Origin: Azonexus sp.
Lineage (GTDB): Bacteria > Pseudomonadota > Gammaproteobacteria > Burkholderiales > Rhodocyclaceae
NCBI GenBank assembly: GCA_031285115.1
Contig: JAITWU010000203.1
Location: forward strand, 1-23,028
DNA: 23,028 bases
Direction of reading: 5' to 3'
Below, in pieces: positions 14,486 to 23,028 of this stretch. The translations under genes were made by a program, and so were the position numbers. The notes beneath the pieces are model-generated. The model was not told the DNA's origin. It did no database searches and saw only the letters and a program-made list of their open reading frames with translations. How positions within the stretch are numbered: position 1 is the first letter of the stretch; every line of letters begins with the position of its first letter.

Positions 14486-16450
14486 TCAACCCTTCAACTG
14501 CTCCAGAATGGCCGGGTTTTCCAGTGTCGAAATATCCTGCGTCAGTTCCTCGCCCTTGGCGAGACCGCGCAGCAGACGGCGCATGATCTTGCCGGAGCGG
14601 GTCTTGGGCAGGTTGTCGCCAAAGCGGATGTCCTTCGGCTTGGCGATCGGCCCGATTTCCTTGCCGACCCAATCCTGCAATTCCTTGATGAGTTTCTTGG
14701 TCGCCTCGGCATCGGTCGGGCGCTGGCCCTTCAAGACGACGAAGGCGACGATGGCTTCACCCGTCAGATCATCGGGACGGCCAACGACGGCGGCTTCGGC
14801 AACCATCGGGTTGGCGACCAGCGCCGATTCGATTTCCATCGTCCCCATGCGGTGGCCGGAAACGTTGAGCACGTCGTCGATACGGCCAGTGATGGTGAAG
14901 TAGCCGGTCTTGGCGTCGCGAATCGCGCCGTCGCCCGCGAGATAGAGCTTGCCCTGGAAATCCGCCGGGAAGTAGGACTTCACATAGCGGTCGGGATCGT
15001 TCCAGATGGTGCGGATCATCGACGGCCACGGCTTCTTGCAGACGAGGATGCCGCCCTGGCCCCACGGCAGTTCGGCGCCGGTTTCATCAACGACGGCAAA
15101 CTGGATGCCGGGGAAAGGCAGGGTGCACGAACCCGGCACCAGCGGCGTTGCGCCCGGCAGCGGCGTAATCATGTGGCCGCCGGTTTCGGTCTGCCAGAAG
15201 GTATCAACCACCGGGCAGCGGCTGCCGCCAATGTTTTCGTAATACCACATCCAGGCCGCCGGGTTGATCGGCTCGCCAACCGAACCGAGGATGCGCAGCG
15301 ACTTCAGGTTGTAATTCTTCGGATGTACGGCAGGCGTCGAATCAGCAGCCTTGATGAGGGAGCGGATCGCCGTCGGCGCGGTGTAGAAAACGCTGACTTT
15401 GTGATCCTGGATCATCTTCCAGAAACGCCCGGCGTCGGGGTAGGTCGGCACGCCTTCAAAGACGACTTCGGTCACGCCGCAGGCGAGCGGGCCATAGGTG
15501 ATGTAAGTGTGGCCGGTGACCCAGCCGATGTCCGCCGTGCACCAGAAAATATCGCTGTCCTTGATGTCGAAAGCGTATTTCATGGTCAGGATGGCGTGCA
15601 GCAGGTAGCCGCCGGTCGAATGCTGGACGCCCTTCGGCTTGCCGGTCGAACCGGAGGTGTAGAGGAGGAACAGCGGATGCTCGGCATCGACCCATTCCGG
15701 CTCGCAGGTTTCCGGCTGCCCGGCGAGGCCGTCGTGCAGCCACATGTCGCGGCCAGCGACCATGTTCACTTCAGCGCCGGTGCGCTTGAAGACGATGACG
15801 TTTTTGACCGACTCGCAGCCGCCCAGCGAAAACGCTTCGTCGGCAATCGGCTTCAAGGGAATCGCCTTGCCGCCCCGGAACTGGCCGTCGGAGGTGATGA
15901 GCATGACGGCCCCGGCGTCGTTGATCCGGTCGCGCAGCGACTGCGAGGAGAAGCCGCCGAACACCACCGAATGGGTCGCGCCGATGCGGGCGCAAGCCTG
16001 CATGGCGACGATGCCCTCAATGGTCATCGGCAGGTAGATGACGACGCGGTCGCCCTTTTTGACCCCCCGCGCTTTGAGGAGGTTGGCCATTTTGCAGACC
16101 CTGACCAGCAGTTCCTTGTAAGTAACCTTTGTCACTTCGCCGTTGTCGGCTTCAAAAATGATGGCAACCTTGTCGCCCTTGCCAGCTTCGACCTGACGGT
16201 CGAGGCAGTTGTACGAAACATTGAGCTTGCCATCGGCAAACCACTTGTAGAACGGGGCATTGGACTCATCGAGAGTCTGGGTGAAAGGCTGCTTCCAGGC
16301 GACCATTTCGCGGGCGCGCTTGGCCCAGAAACCCGCATAGTCGGCCTCAGCTTCCGCGCACAGCGCCTTGTAGGCGTCCATCCCGGAAACCGCCGCATTT
16401 TTGACGATTTCGTCAGACGGATAAAAGAACTGCACGGACTCATTCGACAT
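14486..16450 (-). CDS. acs: Acetyl-CoA synthetase (AMP-forming)
   Basis: A 654-aa enzyme, matching the ~652 aa of Acs. It activates acetate with ATP to acetyl-AMP and then acetyl-CoA in the cytosol, the high-affinity acetate scavenging route. Visible signatures are the adenylation P-loop [12 protein letters not shown], the WWYY-type acetate-pocket segment around [12 protein letters not shown], and the C-terminal [11 protein letters not shown] with Lys621, the residue acetylated and inactivated in Salmonella Acs (Lys609). ATG 16450 has GAGGAGA 7 nt upstream; a longer in-frame reading to 16537 has no site. No strong sigma-70 promoter is visible upstream, which fits activator-dependent control. 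Its position directly before the SLC5 kinase operon supports acetate-linked regulation. Confidence 0.96.
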   Translation of the reverse strand: MSNESVQFFYPSDEIVKNAAVSGMDAYKALCAEAEADYAGFWAKRAREMVAWKQPFTQTLDESNAPFYKWFADGKLNVSYNCLDRQVEAGKGDKVAIIFEADNGEVTKVTYKELLVRVCKMANLLKARGVKKGDRVVIYLPMTIEGIVAMQACARIGATHSVVFGGFSSQSLRDRINDAGAVMLITSDGQFRGGKAIPLKPIADEAFSLGGCESVKNVIVFKRTGAEVNMVAGRDMWLHDGLAGQPETCEPEWVDAEHPLFLLYTSGSTGKPKGVQHSTGGYLLHAILTMKYAFDIKDSDIFWCTADIGWVTGHTYITYGPLACGVTEVVFEGVPTYPDAGRFWKMIQDHKVSVFYTAPTAIRSLIKAADSTPAVHPKNYNLKSLRILGSVGEPINPAAWMWYYENIGGSRCPVVDTFWQTETGGHMITPLPGATPLVPGSCTLPFPGIQFAVVDETGAELPWGQGGILVCKKPWPSMIRTIWNDPDRYVKSYFPADFQGKLYLAGDGAIRDAKTGYFTITGRIDDVLNVSGHRMGTMEIESALVANPMVAEAAVVGRPDDLTGEAIVAFVVLKGQRPTDAEATKKLIKELQDWVGKEIGPIAKPKDIRFGDNLPKTRSGKIMRRLLRGLAKGEELTQDISTLENPAILEQLKG

Positions 16451-16799
16451 AGTTATTCTCCTCTGCGTACTTCGCATTTGATATTGGGACAGGCAATCGG
16501 TCGCGGGACCAGGTTTTGATGTAATCCAGCCGAACACACCGAGGAGTGTCTCCCCCCTCTCTGTGCAAGACGGGCATTACATAGTGATATTCTTACAAAG
16601 CCCTTACGAAAGCACGCTGCGGCGCAACAAAAGTCATAAAAGTATGCGCTGGGCGACATGCTAAAATTTTCGTTCCCAATTTATTTCATTCCGTTTTCAG
16701 ATCAGACGAACAGGCGAAGACCAGGCGGGCGACCGCGCCGTCGCCGAGGCCAGAAGCCGCTGCCGTCATCGTTTGATCGAAAAATGGAAGGACGCCGAC
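16451..16799. promoter_or_regulatory. acs / yqhA divergent intergenic region
   Basis: These 349 bp separate two divergent genes and must hold both promoters. For acs, a direct repeat CTTAC-N6-CTTAC (16592-16596 and 16603-16607, 11-nt period) lies about 145 nt upstream of the start and could be an activator site. Nearby -10-like sequences are poor. For yqhA, a TAAAAT box lies at 16661-16666 with no recognisable -35. The stretch 16680-16799 is GC-rich leader with no convincing gene. Confidence 0.4.
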
Positions 16800-17330
16800 A
16801 TGTCGCCAACCCGCCTCCTCCCTTCCTTCATTTTCGCCAGCCGCTGGATTCAGGCGCCGCTCTATATCGGCCTGATCATTGCCCAGATCGTTTATGTCTG
16901 GCTGTTCATGGTCGAGCTGAACCATCTCGTGCACGGCCTGTTCGGCGACCAGAAAATGACCGAAACCGATGTCATGCTCATCGTGCTCGGTCTGATCGAC
17001 GTGGTCATGGTCGCCAACCTGCTCATCATGGTCATCGTCGGCGGTTACGAAACCTTCGTCTCGCGTCTGCATCTCGATGAACATCCCGACCAGCCGGAAT
17101 GGCTCAATCACGTCAATGCCGGCGTTCTCAAGATCAAGCTGTCGACGGCCATCATCGGCATCTCGTCGATCCATCTGCTCAAAAGTTTCATCAATGCCGA
17201 CGCCTTGTCCGAACACACGCTGCAATGGCAAGTCATCATTCACATGGTTTTCATCGTCTCCGCCCTGGCGATGGCGATGGTCGACAAGATCATGACCCAG
17301 ACCCTGATTCTTCAACACGACAAACACTGA
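16800..17330 (+). CDS. yqhA: YqhA-like inner-membrane protein (UPF0114)
   Basis: A 176-aa protein of the UPF0114/TIGR00645 family with the usual length. Hydrophobic helices are visible at about 17-40 (PLYIGLIIAQIVYVWLFMVEL), 55-80 (VMLIVLGLIDVVMVANLLIMVIVGG), about 115-135 and 145-165, with the family-typical GGYETFVSRL segment between. The biochemical role of the family is not established. I chose ATG 16800, with GGAAGGA 7 nt upstream. A TTG nine codons earlier is also open. It is followed 15 nt later by fumarase, so the two are probably co-transcribed. Confidence 0.85.
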   Translation: MSPTRLLPSFIFASRWIQAPLYIGLIIAQIVYVWLFMVELNHLVHGLFGDQKMTETDVMLIVLGLIDVVMVANLLIMVIVGGYETFVSRLHLDEHPDQPEWLNHVNAGVLKIKLSTAIIGISSIHLLKSFINADALSEHTLQWQVIIHMVFIVSALAMAMVDKIMTQTLILQHDKH

Positions 17331-17345
17331 CCCGGAGCCGCCCCC

Positions 17346-18866
17346 ATGACCGCCATCAAGCAGGAAGACCTGATCGCATCCGTCGCCGACGCCTTTCAAT
17401 ACATCAGCTATTACCACCCGCTCGATTACATCAAGGCGCTGGGCGACGCCTACGAGCGCGAAGAATCTCCCGCCGCCAAGGACGCCATCGCCCAGATTCT
17501 GACCAACTCGCGCCTGGCCGCCGAGGGCCATCGCCCGATCTGCCAGGACACCGGCATCGGCATGGTCTTCATCAAGGTCGGGATGCAGGTCACCTGGCCG
17601 GACGCGACCATGAGCATCCAGCAAATGATCGACGAAGGCGTGCGCCGCGCCTACGCCAACCCGGACAACCCGCTGCGCGCCTCCGTGCTGGCCGACCCCG
17701 CCGGAACACGCCGCAACACCAAAGACAACACCCCGGCGATCGTGCATTTCGAGATCGTCGAAGGCGACGGCGTCGAAGTCATCTGCGCCGCCAAGGGCGG
17801 CGGTTCGGAAGCCAAATCCAAGTTCGCCATGCTCAATCCGTCCGACGATCTGGTCGACTGGGTGCTCAAAAAAATCCCCGAAATGGGCGCTGGCTGGTGC
17901 CCGCCCGGCATCATCGGCATCGGCATCGGCGGCACGCCGGAAAAAGCCATGCTGCTCGCCAAAGAATCCATCATGGCCCCGGTCGATATTCATGAACTGA
18001 AGGCGCGCGGCCCGCAAAACCGCGCGGAGGAACTGCGCCTCGAATTGTTTGAAAAAATCAACGCGCTGGGCGTCGGCGCGCAAGGCCTGGGCGGCTTAAC
18101 CACCGTGCTCGATGTCAAAGTGCTCGACTACCCCTGCCACGCCGCCAACCTGCCGGTCGCGCTGGTGCCCAACTGCGCCGCCACCCGCCACTGCCACTTT
18201 CATCTCGACGGCTCCGGCCCCGCCAAAATCGAGCCGCCCAAACTCGCAGACTGGCCCGCCGTGACCTGGACGCCCGACCTCAAATCGGCCACCCGCGTCA
18301 ATCTCGACACCTTGACCAAAGAACAGGTCGCCGCCTGGAAGCCCGGCCAGAAACTCCTCTTGAACGGCAAAATGCTGACGGGCCGCGACGCCGCCCACAA
18401 GCGCATCGCCGACATGCTGGCCAAAGGCGAAAAACTGCCGGTCGATTTCACCAACCGCGTCATCTACTACGTTGGCCCGGTCGACCCGGTGCGCGACGAA
18501 ATCGTCGGCCCCGCCGGCCCGACGACCGCCACGCGGATGGACAAATTCACCCGCACAATGCTGGAAAAAACCGGCCTCATCTCGATGATCGGCAAATCCG
18601 AGCGCGGCCCCGTCGCCATCGAAGCGATCAAGGACAACCGGAGCGCCTACCTCATGGCCGTCGGCGGCGCGGCCTACCTCGTCGCCAAGGCCATCAAATC
18701 AGCCAAAGTCGTCGGCTTCGCCGACCTTGGCATGGAAGCCATTTACGAATTTGGCGTTGAGGACATGCCGGTCACGGTTGCCGTCGACTCATCCGGCACA
18801 TCGGTGCACAACACCGGGCCGCGGGAATGGCAGATCAAAATCGGGAAGATTCCGGTGAGCGGCTGA
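17346..18866 (+). CDS. fumA: Class I (iron-sulfur) fumarate hydratase
   Basis: A 506-aa enzyme of the FumA/FumB type that interconverts fumarate and malate in the TCA cycle using a [4Fe-4S] cluster. The three cluster cysteines are recognisable: Cys66 (HRPICQDTG), Cys185 (GWCPPG) and probably Cys277 (PNCAATRH). The Cys66-Cys185 spacing of 119 equals that of E. coli FumA (105/224). Both N-terminal alpha and C-terminal beta fumarase domains are fused in one chain. The motif GGGSEAKSKFAM is also typical. GGAG lies about 9 nt before the ATG. The enzyme is oxygen-sensitive in E. coli. Downstream is a short GC-rich hairpin without a T-run. Confidence 0.95.
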   Translation: MTAIKQEDLIASVADAFQYISYYHPLDYIKALGDAYEREESPAAKDAIAQILTNSRLAAEGHRPICQDTGIGMVFIKVGMQVTWPDATMSIQQMIDEGVRRAYANPDNPLRASVLADPAGTRRNTKDNTPAIVHFEIVEGDGVEVICAAKGGGSEAKSKFAMLNPSDDLVDWVLKKIPEMGAGWCPPGIIGIGIGGTPEKAMLLAKESIMAPVDIHELKARGPQNRAEELRLELFEKINALGVGAQGLGGLTTVLDVKVLDYPCHAANLPVALVPNCAATRHCHFHLDGSGPAKIEPPKLADWPAVTWTPDLKSATRVNLDTLTKEQVAAWKPGQKLLLNGKMLTGRDAAHKRIADMLAKGEKLPVDFTNRVIYYVGPVDPVRDEIVGPAGPTTATRMDKFTRTMLEKTGLISMIGKSERGPVAIEAIKDNRSAYLMAVGGAAYLVAKAIKSAKVVGFADLGMEAIYEFGVEDMPVTVAVDSSGTSVHNTGPREWQIKIGKIPVSG

Positions 18867-18868
18867 TT

Positions 18869-18886
18869 CCCGCGCCAAGGCGCGGG
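18869..18886. terminator. GC-rich hairpin after fumarase
   Basis: CCCGCGCC-AA-GGCGCGGG starts 2 nt after the fumarase stop. It is very stable but lacks a T-run, so it is a weak intrinsic terminator at best, or an mRNA 3'-end protector. Confidence 0.4.
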
Positions 18887-18930
18887 TAACCGCCTGTTCA
18901 TCTGGCAATCACCGATTTCCGGAAACCTTC

Positions 18931-19004
18931 GTCATGGCGGGCCAAAGGGTGTGAAGCAATCCGGCAATGTCTCTCTGGATTGCTTCGCTACGCTTGCAAT
19001 ACCA
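18931..19004. repeat. Dispersed intergenic palindrome (GAAGCAATCC type)
   Basis: The arms GAAGCAATCC (18953-18962) and GGATTGCTTC (18977-18986) are perfect. The right arm continues GCTACGCTTGCAAT, and a degraded CGTCATGGCGGGC lies at the left. This resembles the common proteobacterial interspersed repeat with ends CGTCATTGCGAGC...GAAGCAATCC. No gene is supported in 18867-19071. Confidence 0.6.
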
Positions 19005-19069
19005 ACCGGGGAATCGTTGAAAGCAGTCCTAGTTTTATGGTTTTCTGAAATCAGGGGTCTGCAATTGCG

Positions 19070-19158
<89 letters not shown>

Positions 19159-19170
19159 GAAGCGGGCGCG

Positions 19171-19198
19171 ATGATAGCACAACTGAGGTCGCTGGCAA
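19171..19198 (-). promoter_or_regulatory. tRNA-Ser promoter
   Basis: On the minus strand TTGCCA (19193-19198) and TATCAT (19171-19176), spaced by 16 nt, each match sigma-70 consensus at 5/6. The sequence after the -10 is a GC-rich discriminator (cgcgcccgc), as at stringently controlled stable-RNA promoters. Initiation would fall a few nt before the mature tRNA 5' end. Confidence 0.65.
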
Positions 19199-19233
19199 CC
19201 CGGCGTTTTGTCTGATGGCCGCTGTCAGAACGA

Positions 19234-20555
<1,322 letters not shown>

Positions 20556-20729
20556 GCGACAAACGCCGGGGGGACAGCGGGGTGACGGGCGGCATAAACC
20601 CGTTGCCGCCGCCAGCCGCGCCGCGCTGCCGAAGCATTCAAGGATTGACCGTCAGGATCGCTGTTTTTTGTGACAATTCACTGGCAAGTCATGCGACAAT
20701 TTCCCACCAGGTTTTATCCGACAACGATC

Positions 20730-21179
20730 ATGGACAGTCGCTATCTTGATGACCTCACCCCCGGCCAGCGTTTCAAGACGCCGGGCCTGACCTTGAGCGA
20801 AAGTGAAATCATTGATTTCGCCTGGCGCTACGACCCGCAGCCCTTTCACCTCGACACCAACGCAGCGGCGCAGTCGCTGTATGGCGGACTGATTGCCAGC
20901 GGCTTCCAAAGCCTTGCCATCTGCTTCCGGCTCTTCATCCAGACTGGCGTGCTGGCCGATTCCAGCATGGGTTCGCCCGGCATCGACGCCTTGCGCTGGC
21001 TGGCGCCGGTGCGCCCCGGCGACACGCTGCACGGCCAAATCGAAGTGCTGGAAGTGCGGCCCTCGTCGTCAAAACCCGACCGTGGCATCGCCCGGCTCAA
21101 CTATCAGGCGATCAATCAGCGCGGCGAGACGGTCTTGAGTTTCATCGTCAATCACCTGCTGCGCCGCCGTCCGGGCTGA
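20730..21179 (+). CDS. MaoC-like (hot-dog fold) dehydratase
   Basis: A 149-aa single hot-dog protein of the MaoC/R-specific enoyl-CoA hydratase group. The catalytic hydratase-2 motif D-x-x-x-x-H is visible as Asp35...His40 (YDPQPFHLD), followed by the family segment YGGLIASGFQSLA. It probably hydrates or dehydrates acyl-CoA or a related carboxylic thioester. The substrate is unknown. I chose ATG 20730 because relatives begin MDSRYxDDLTPGQRF. Upstream in-frame starts (GTG 20670, ATG 20691) are open but add an unlike N-terminus, and none has a good ribosome binding site. It precedes pyrD by 54 nt on the same strand. Confidence 0.85.
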   Translation: MDSRYLDDLTPGQRFKTPGLTLSESEIIDFAWRYDPQPFHLDTNAAAQSLYGGLIASGFQSLAICFRLFIQTGVLADSSMGSPGIDALRWLAPVRPGDTLHGQIEVLEVRPSSSKPDRGIARLNYQAINQRGETVLSFIVNHLLRRRPG

Positions 21180-21233
21180 TCTTTTGGCGGCGCGGCGCGG
21201 CTCTGCTGCGATGCGGTAAAATTCCACCCCATC

Positions 21234-22286
21234 ATGCTCTATCCCCTGATCCGCAAATTCTTTTTCGCCCTCGATGCCGAAACCGCTCACGGCATTGGCA
21301 TGAGTGGCGTTGATTTTTTGAGCGCCGCCGGTTTTTCCTGCCTGCTCGCCAAGCCGGTCACGCCTTGTCCGGTCGAAGTGATGGGCCTCAAATTTCCCAA
21401 TCCGGTCGGTCTTGCCGCCGGGCTGGATAAAAATGGCGATCACATTGATGCCCTCGCCCGGCTCGGTTTCGGCTTTATCGAAATCGGCACCGTCACGCCG
21501 CGTCCGCAGGAAGGCAACCCGAAGCCGCGCCTCTTTCGCCTCCCGGAAGCGCAAGGCATCATCAACCGGATGGGCTTCAACAACGCGGGCGTCGACCGTC
21601 TTCTGGAAAACGTGCGGCGCGCCGAATTTCCGAAAAAAGGCGGCATTCTCGGCGTCAATATCGGCAAAAACGCGACGACGCCGATTGAAAAGGCGGCAGA
21701 GGATTATCTGGTCTGCCTCGACAAGGTGTACAACGACGCCACTTACATCACCGTCAACATCTCCTCGCCCAACACCAAAAACCTGCGCGAATTGCAGAAG
21801 GATGAGGCGCTCGACGACCTCCTGTCGCAACTCAAGGCGCGACAGGCGGAACTTGCGCAAAAGCACGGCAAATATGTGCCGCTGGCGCTCAAAATCGCCC
21901 CCGATCTCGACGACCTGCAAATCGCCGCCATTGCCGACACCTTGCGCCACCACCGTTTCGACGCCGTGATCGCCACCAACACCACCCTGTCGCGCGACGG
22001 CGTTGAAGATCTGCCCGGCGGCAACGAAACCGGCGGCCTTTCCGGCGCGCCCGTGTTTGCCCGGTCGACGGCGGTGCAGAAAAAACTGGCGGCGGCGCTG
22101 GCTGGCGAACTGCCGATCATCGGCGTCGGCGGCATCATGGGCGGCGAGGACGCCGCCGAAAAAATCCGCGCTGGAGCGAGTCTCGTCCAGTTCTACAGCG
22201 GCTTCATTTATCGCGGCCCGGAACTGGTGGCCGAAGTGGCGGAAACACTGGCGCAGGTGATGAAGAAAGACTGCCGCCAAGGGTGA
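21234..22286 (+). CDS. pyrD: Dihydroorotate dehydrogenase (quinone), class 2
   Basis: A 350-aa FMN enzyme that oxidises dihydroorotate to orotate in pyrimidine synthesis and passes electrons to membrane quinone. Class 2 features are the N-terminal membrane-associating helical extension ([20 protein letters not shown]), FMN/substrate segments [12 protein letters not shown] and NRMGFNNAG, the catalytic-loop Ser178 in [14 protein letters not shown], and the phosphate-binding [11 protein letters not shown] and [11 protein letters not shown] near the C-terminus. E. coli PyrD has 336 aa. A TAAAAT box lies only 11 nt before the ATG, so its role as a promoter is uncertain. Confidence 0.96.
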   Translation: MLYPLIRKFFFALDAETAHGIGMSGVDFLSAAGFSCLLAKPVTPCPVEVMGLKFPNPVGLAAGLDKNGDHIDALARLGFGFIEIGTVTPRPQEGNPKPRLFRLPEAQGIINRMGFNNAGVDRLLENVRRAEFPKKGGILGVNIGKNATTPIEKAAEDYLVCLDKVYNDATYITVNISSPNTKNLRELQKDEALDDLLSQLKARQAELAQKHGKYVPLALKIAPDLDDLQIAAIADTLRHHRFDAVIATNTTLSRDGVEDLPGGNETGGLSGAPVFARSTAVQKKLAAALAGELPIIGVGGIMGGEDAAEKIRAGASLVQFYSGFIYRGPELVAEVAETLAQVMKKDCRQG

Positions 22287-22377
22287 GCGTACAGAGTGAC
22301 TGATACATGCGGACGCCATCGAGACGCCCGTTTTGAAAACCGACAAAATCGCATTCCCGCGCCAAATCAATTGATCC

Positions 22378-22869
22378 ATGCCGCACATCGTTCTCATCGC
22401 CGCCCTTGCCCGCAACCGGGTGATTGGCCGTCATAACCAGTTGCTCTGGCATGTGCCGGAAGACATGGCGCATTTCAAGAAACTGACCCTGGGCCACACC
22501 GTTCTCATGGGGCGGCTAACCTGGGAATCCTTGCCGGAACGCTGGCGACCCTTGCCGGGGCGGCGCAATATCGTCGTTTCAAGACAACCCGCTTACACCG
22601 CGCCGGGCGCGGAGCTTGCATCCTCGCTGGAGCAGGCGCTGGCGCTGACGGCAGCGCAGGAAACCGTATTCGTCATCGGCGGCGCCGACATCTACCGCCA
22701 AACCCTGCCACTGGCCGAGCGTCTCGAATTGACCGAACTCGATCTGGAACCAGAGGGCGACGCTTATTTCCCCGAATTTTCACCCGCCGACTGGCGGGAA
22801 ACGGCCAGCCAGCCACTCGCTGCCGGGCCGATCCGTGGCCGCTTCGTGACTTACGTCACCTGCCGTTAA
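22378..22869 (+). CDS. folA: Dihydrofolate reductase
   Basis: A 163-aa protein that reduces dihydrofolate to tetrahydrofolate with NADPH. It shows the chromosomal DHFR pattern: the N-terminal strand MPHIVLIAALARNRVIGRHNQL, active-site acid Asp29 in WHVPEDMAHFKKLT, NADPH-binding VLMGRLTWESLP, RPLPGRRNIVVSR, VFVIGGADIY, and the C-terminal strand pair. The usual LPWHLPED is LLWHVPED here (Leu in place of Pro before Trp), a mild variation near the Met20 loop. ATG 22378 has no strong ribosome binding site. It is separated from pyrD by 91 bp on the same strand. Confidence 0.95.
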   Translation: MPHIVLIAALARNRVIGRHNQLLWHVPEDMAHFKKLTLGHTVLMGRLTWESLPERWRPLPGRRNIVVSRQPAYTAPGAELASSLEQALALTAAQETVFVIGGADIYRQTLPLAERLELTELDLEPEGDAYFPEFSPADWRETASQPLAAGPIRGRFVTYVTCR

Positions 22870-22941
22870 ACATATCGGCCTCGCAACAAAACATCGCTGT
22901 TGCGCAAATAAATCACCTGAAAAACTGATGGCAGCGGTCGG

Positions 22942-23028
22942 CTAACGGCCATGCGTCCCGTCCAGCATGGCCGGGAAATCGCGTTCGAGCAGTGTTTTGA
23001 CGCCCAGATTCATCTCGACGAGCGTCGC
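22942..23028 (-). CDS. 3' end of an unidentified gene (partial)
   Basis: The minus strand is open from the window edge to a TAG at 22942-22944, giving 28 codons that read ATLVEMNLGVKTLLERD and end AMLDGTHGR. The amphipathic, Leu-rich composition looks protein-like, but the fragment is too short to name. It would converge with folA, 72 bp away. Confidence 0.45.
   Translation of the reverse strand, partial: ATLVEMNLGVKTLLERDFPAMLDGTHGR

Noticed and set aside
14852..16519. Plus-strand open frame opposite acs
   Set aside because: It is an antisense shadow of a highly conserved enzyme gene.

Overview
The window looks like a chromosomal segment of a GC-rich betaproteobacterium, probably Rhodocyclales-like. 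This is an inference from protein flavour (class I fumarase, Acs, SerS, quinone-dependent PyrD, MaoC), from dense overlapping genes, and from a CCA-encoding tRNA. No 16S gene or other decisive marker is present. Nothing resembles a phage, CRISPR array or complete insertion sequence.

Layout, left to right. Positions 172-249 (-) hold a tail of trkH, cut off from the rest of its gene. Next, on the minus strand, come a degenerate DnaQ-fold exonuclease (246-899), a cNMP/CBS/DUF294 nucleotidyltransferase-like protein (896-2839) and a MarR regulator (2898-3359). Divergent from marR are an RND efflux pump (3538-6744) and its periplasmic adaptor (6734-7924), with no outer-membrane factor. A VapBC-like toxin-antitoxin pair follows (8029-8755).

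Positions 8799-14420 (-) form a signalling operon. In transcription order it has a possible leader ORF overlapping an intrinsic terminator, a 65-aa two-helix membrane protein, an SLC5-STAC histidine kinase of the CbrA/CrbS type, a single-domain receiver, and a membrane-anchored PAS/pseudokinase protein fused to an intact DEDDh exonuclease. Immediately upstream lies acs (14486-16450, -), the acetate-scavenging enzyme that CrbS-type kinases control in other proteobacteria. DUF294 and exonuclease genes accompany acs/crbS in Vibrio-type clusters, so the left-end pair probably belongs functionally to the same acetate/carbon-sensing module, now separated by the efflux and toxin-antitoxin genes.

The right third is housekeeping: yqhA-fumarase (16800-18866, +), an intergenic dispersed palindrome, tRNA-Ser(CGA) with its own strong promoter, serS (-), a MaoC-like hydratase (+), pyrD (+), folA (+), and the end of an unidentified minus-strand gene at the right edge.

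The most unusual points are the two contrasting DnaQ-fold proteins (one with intact catalytic residues on a dead kinase scaffold, one with lost catalytic residues beside DUF294) and the candidate translation-coupled attenuator in front of the sensor operon.
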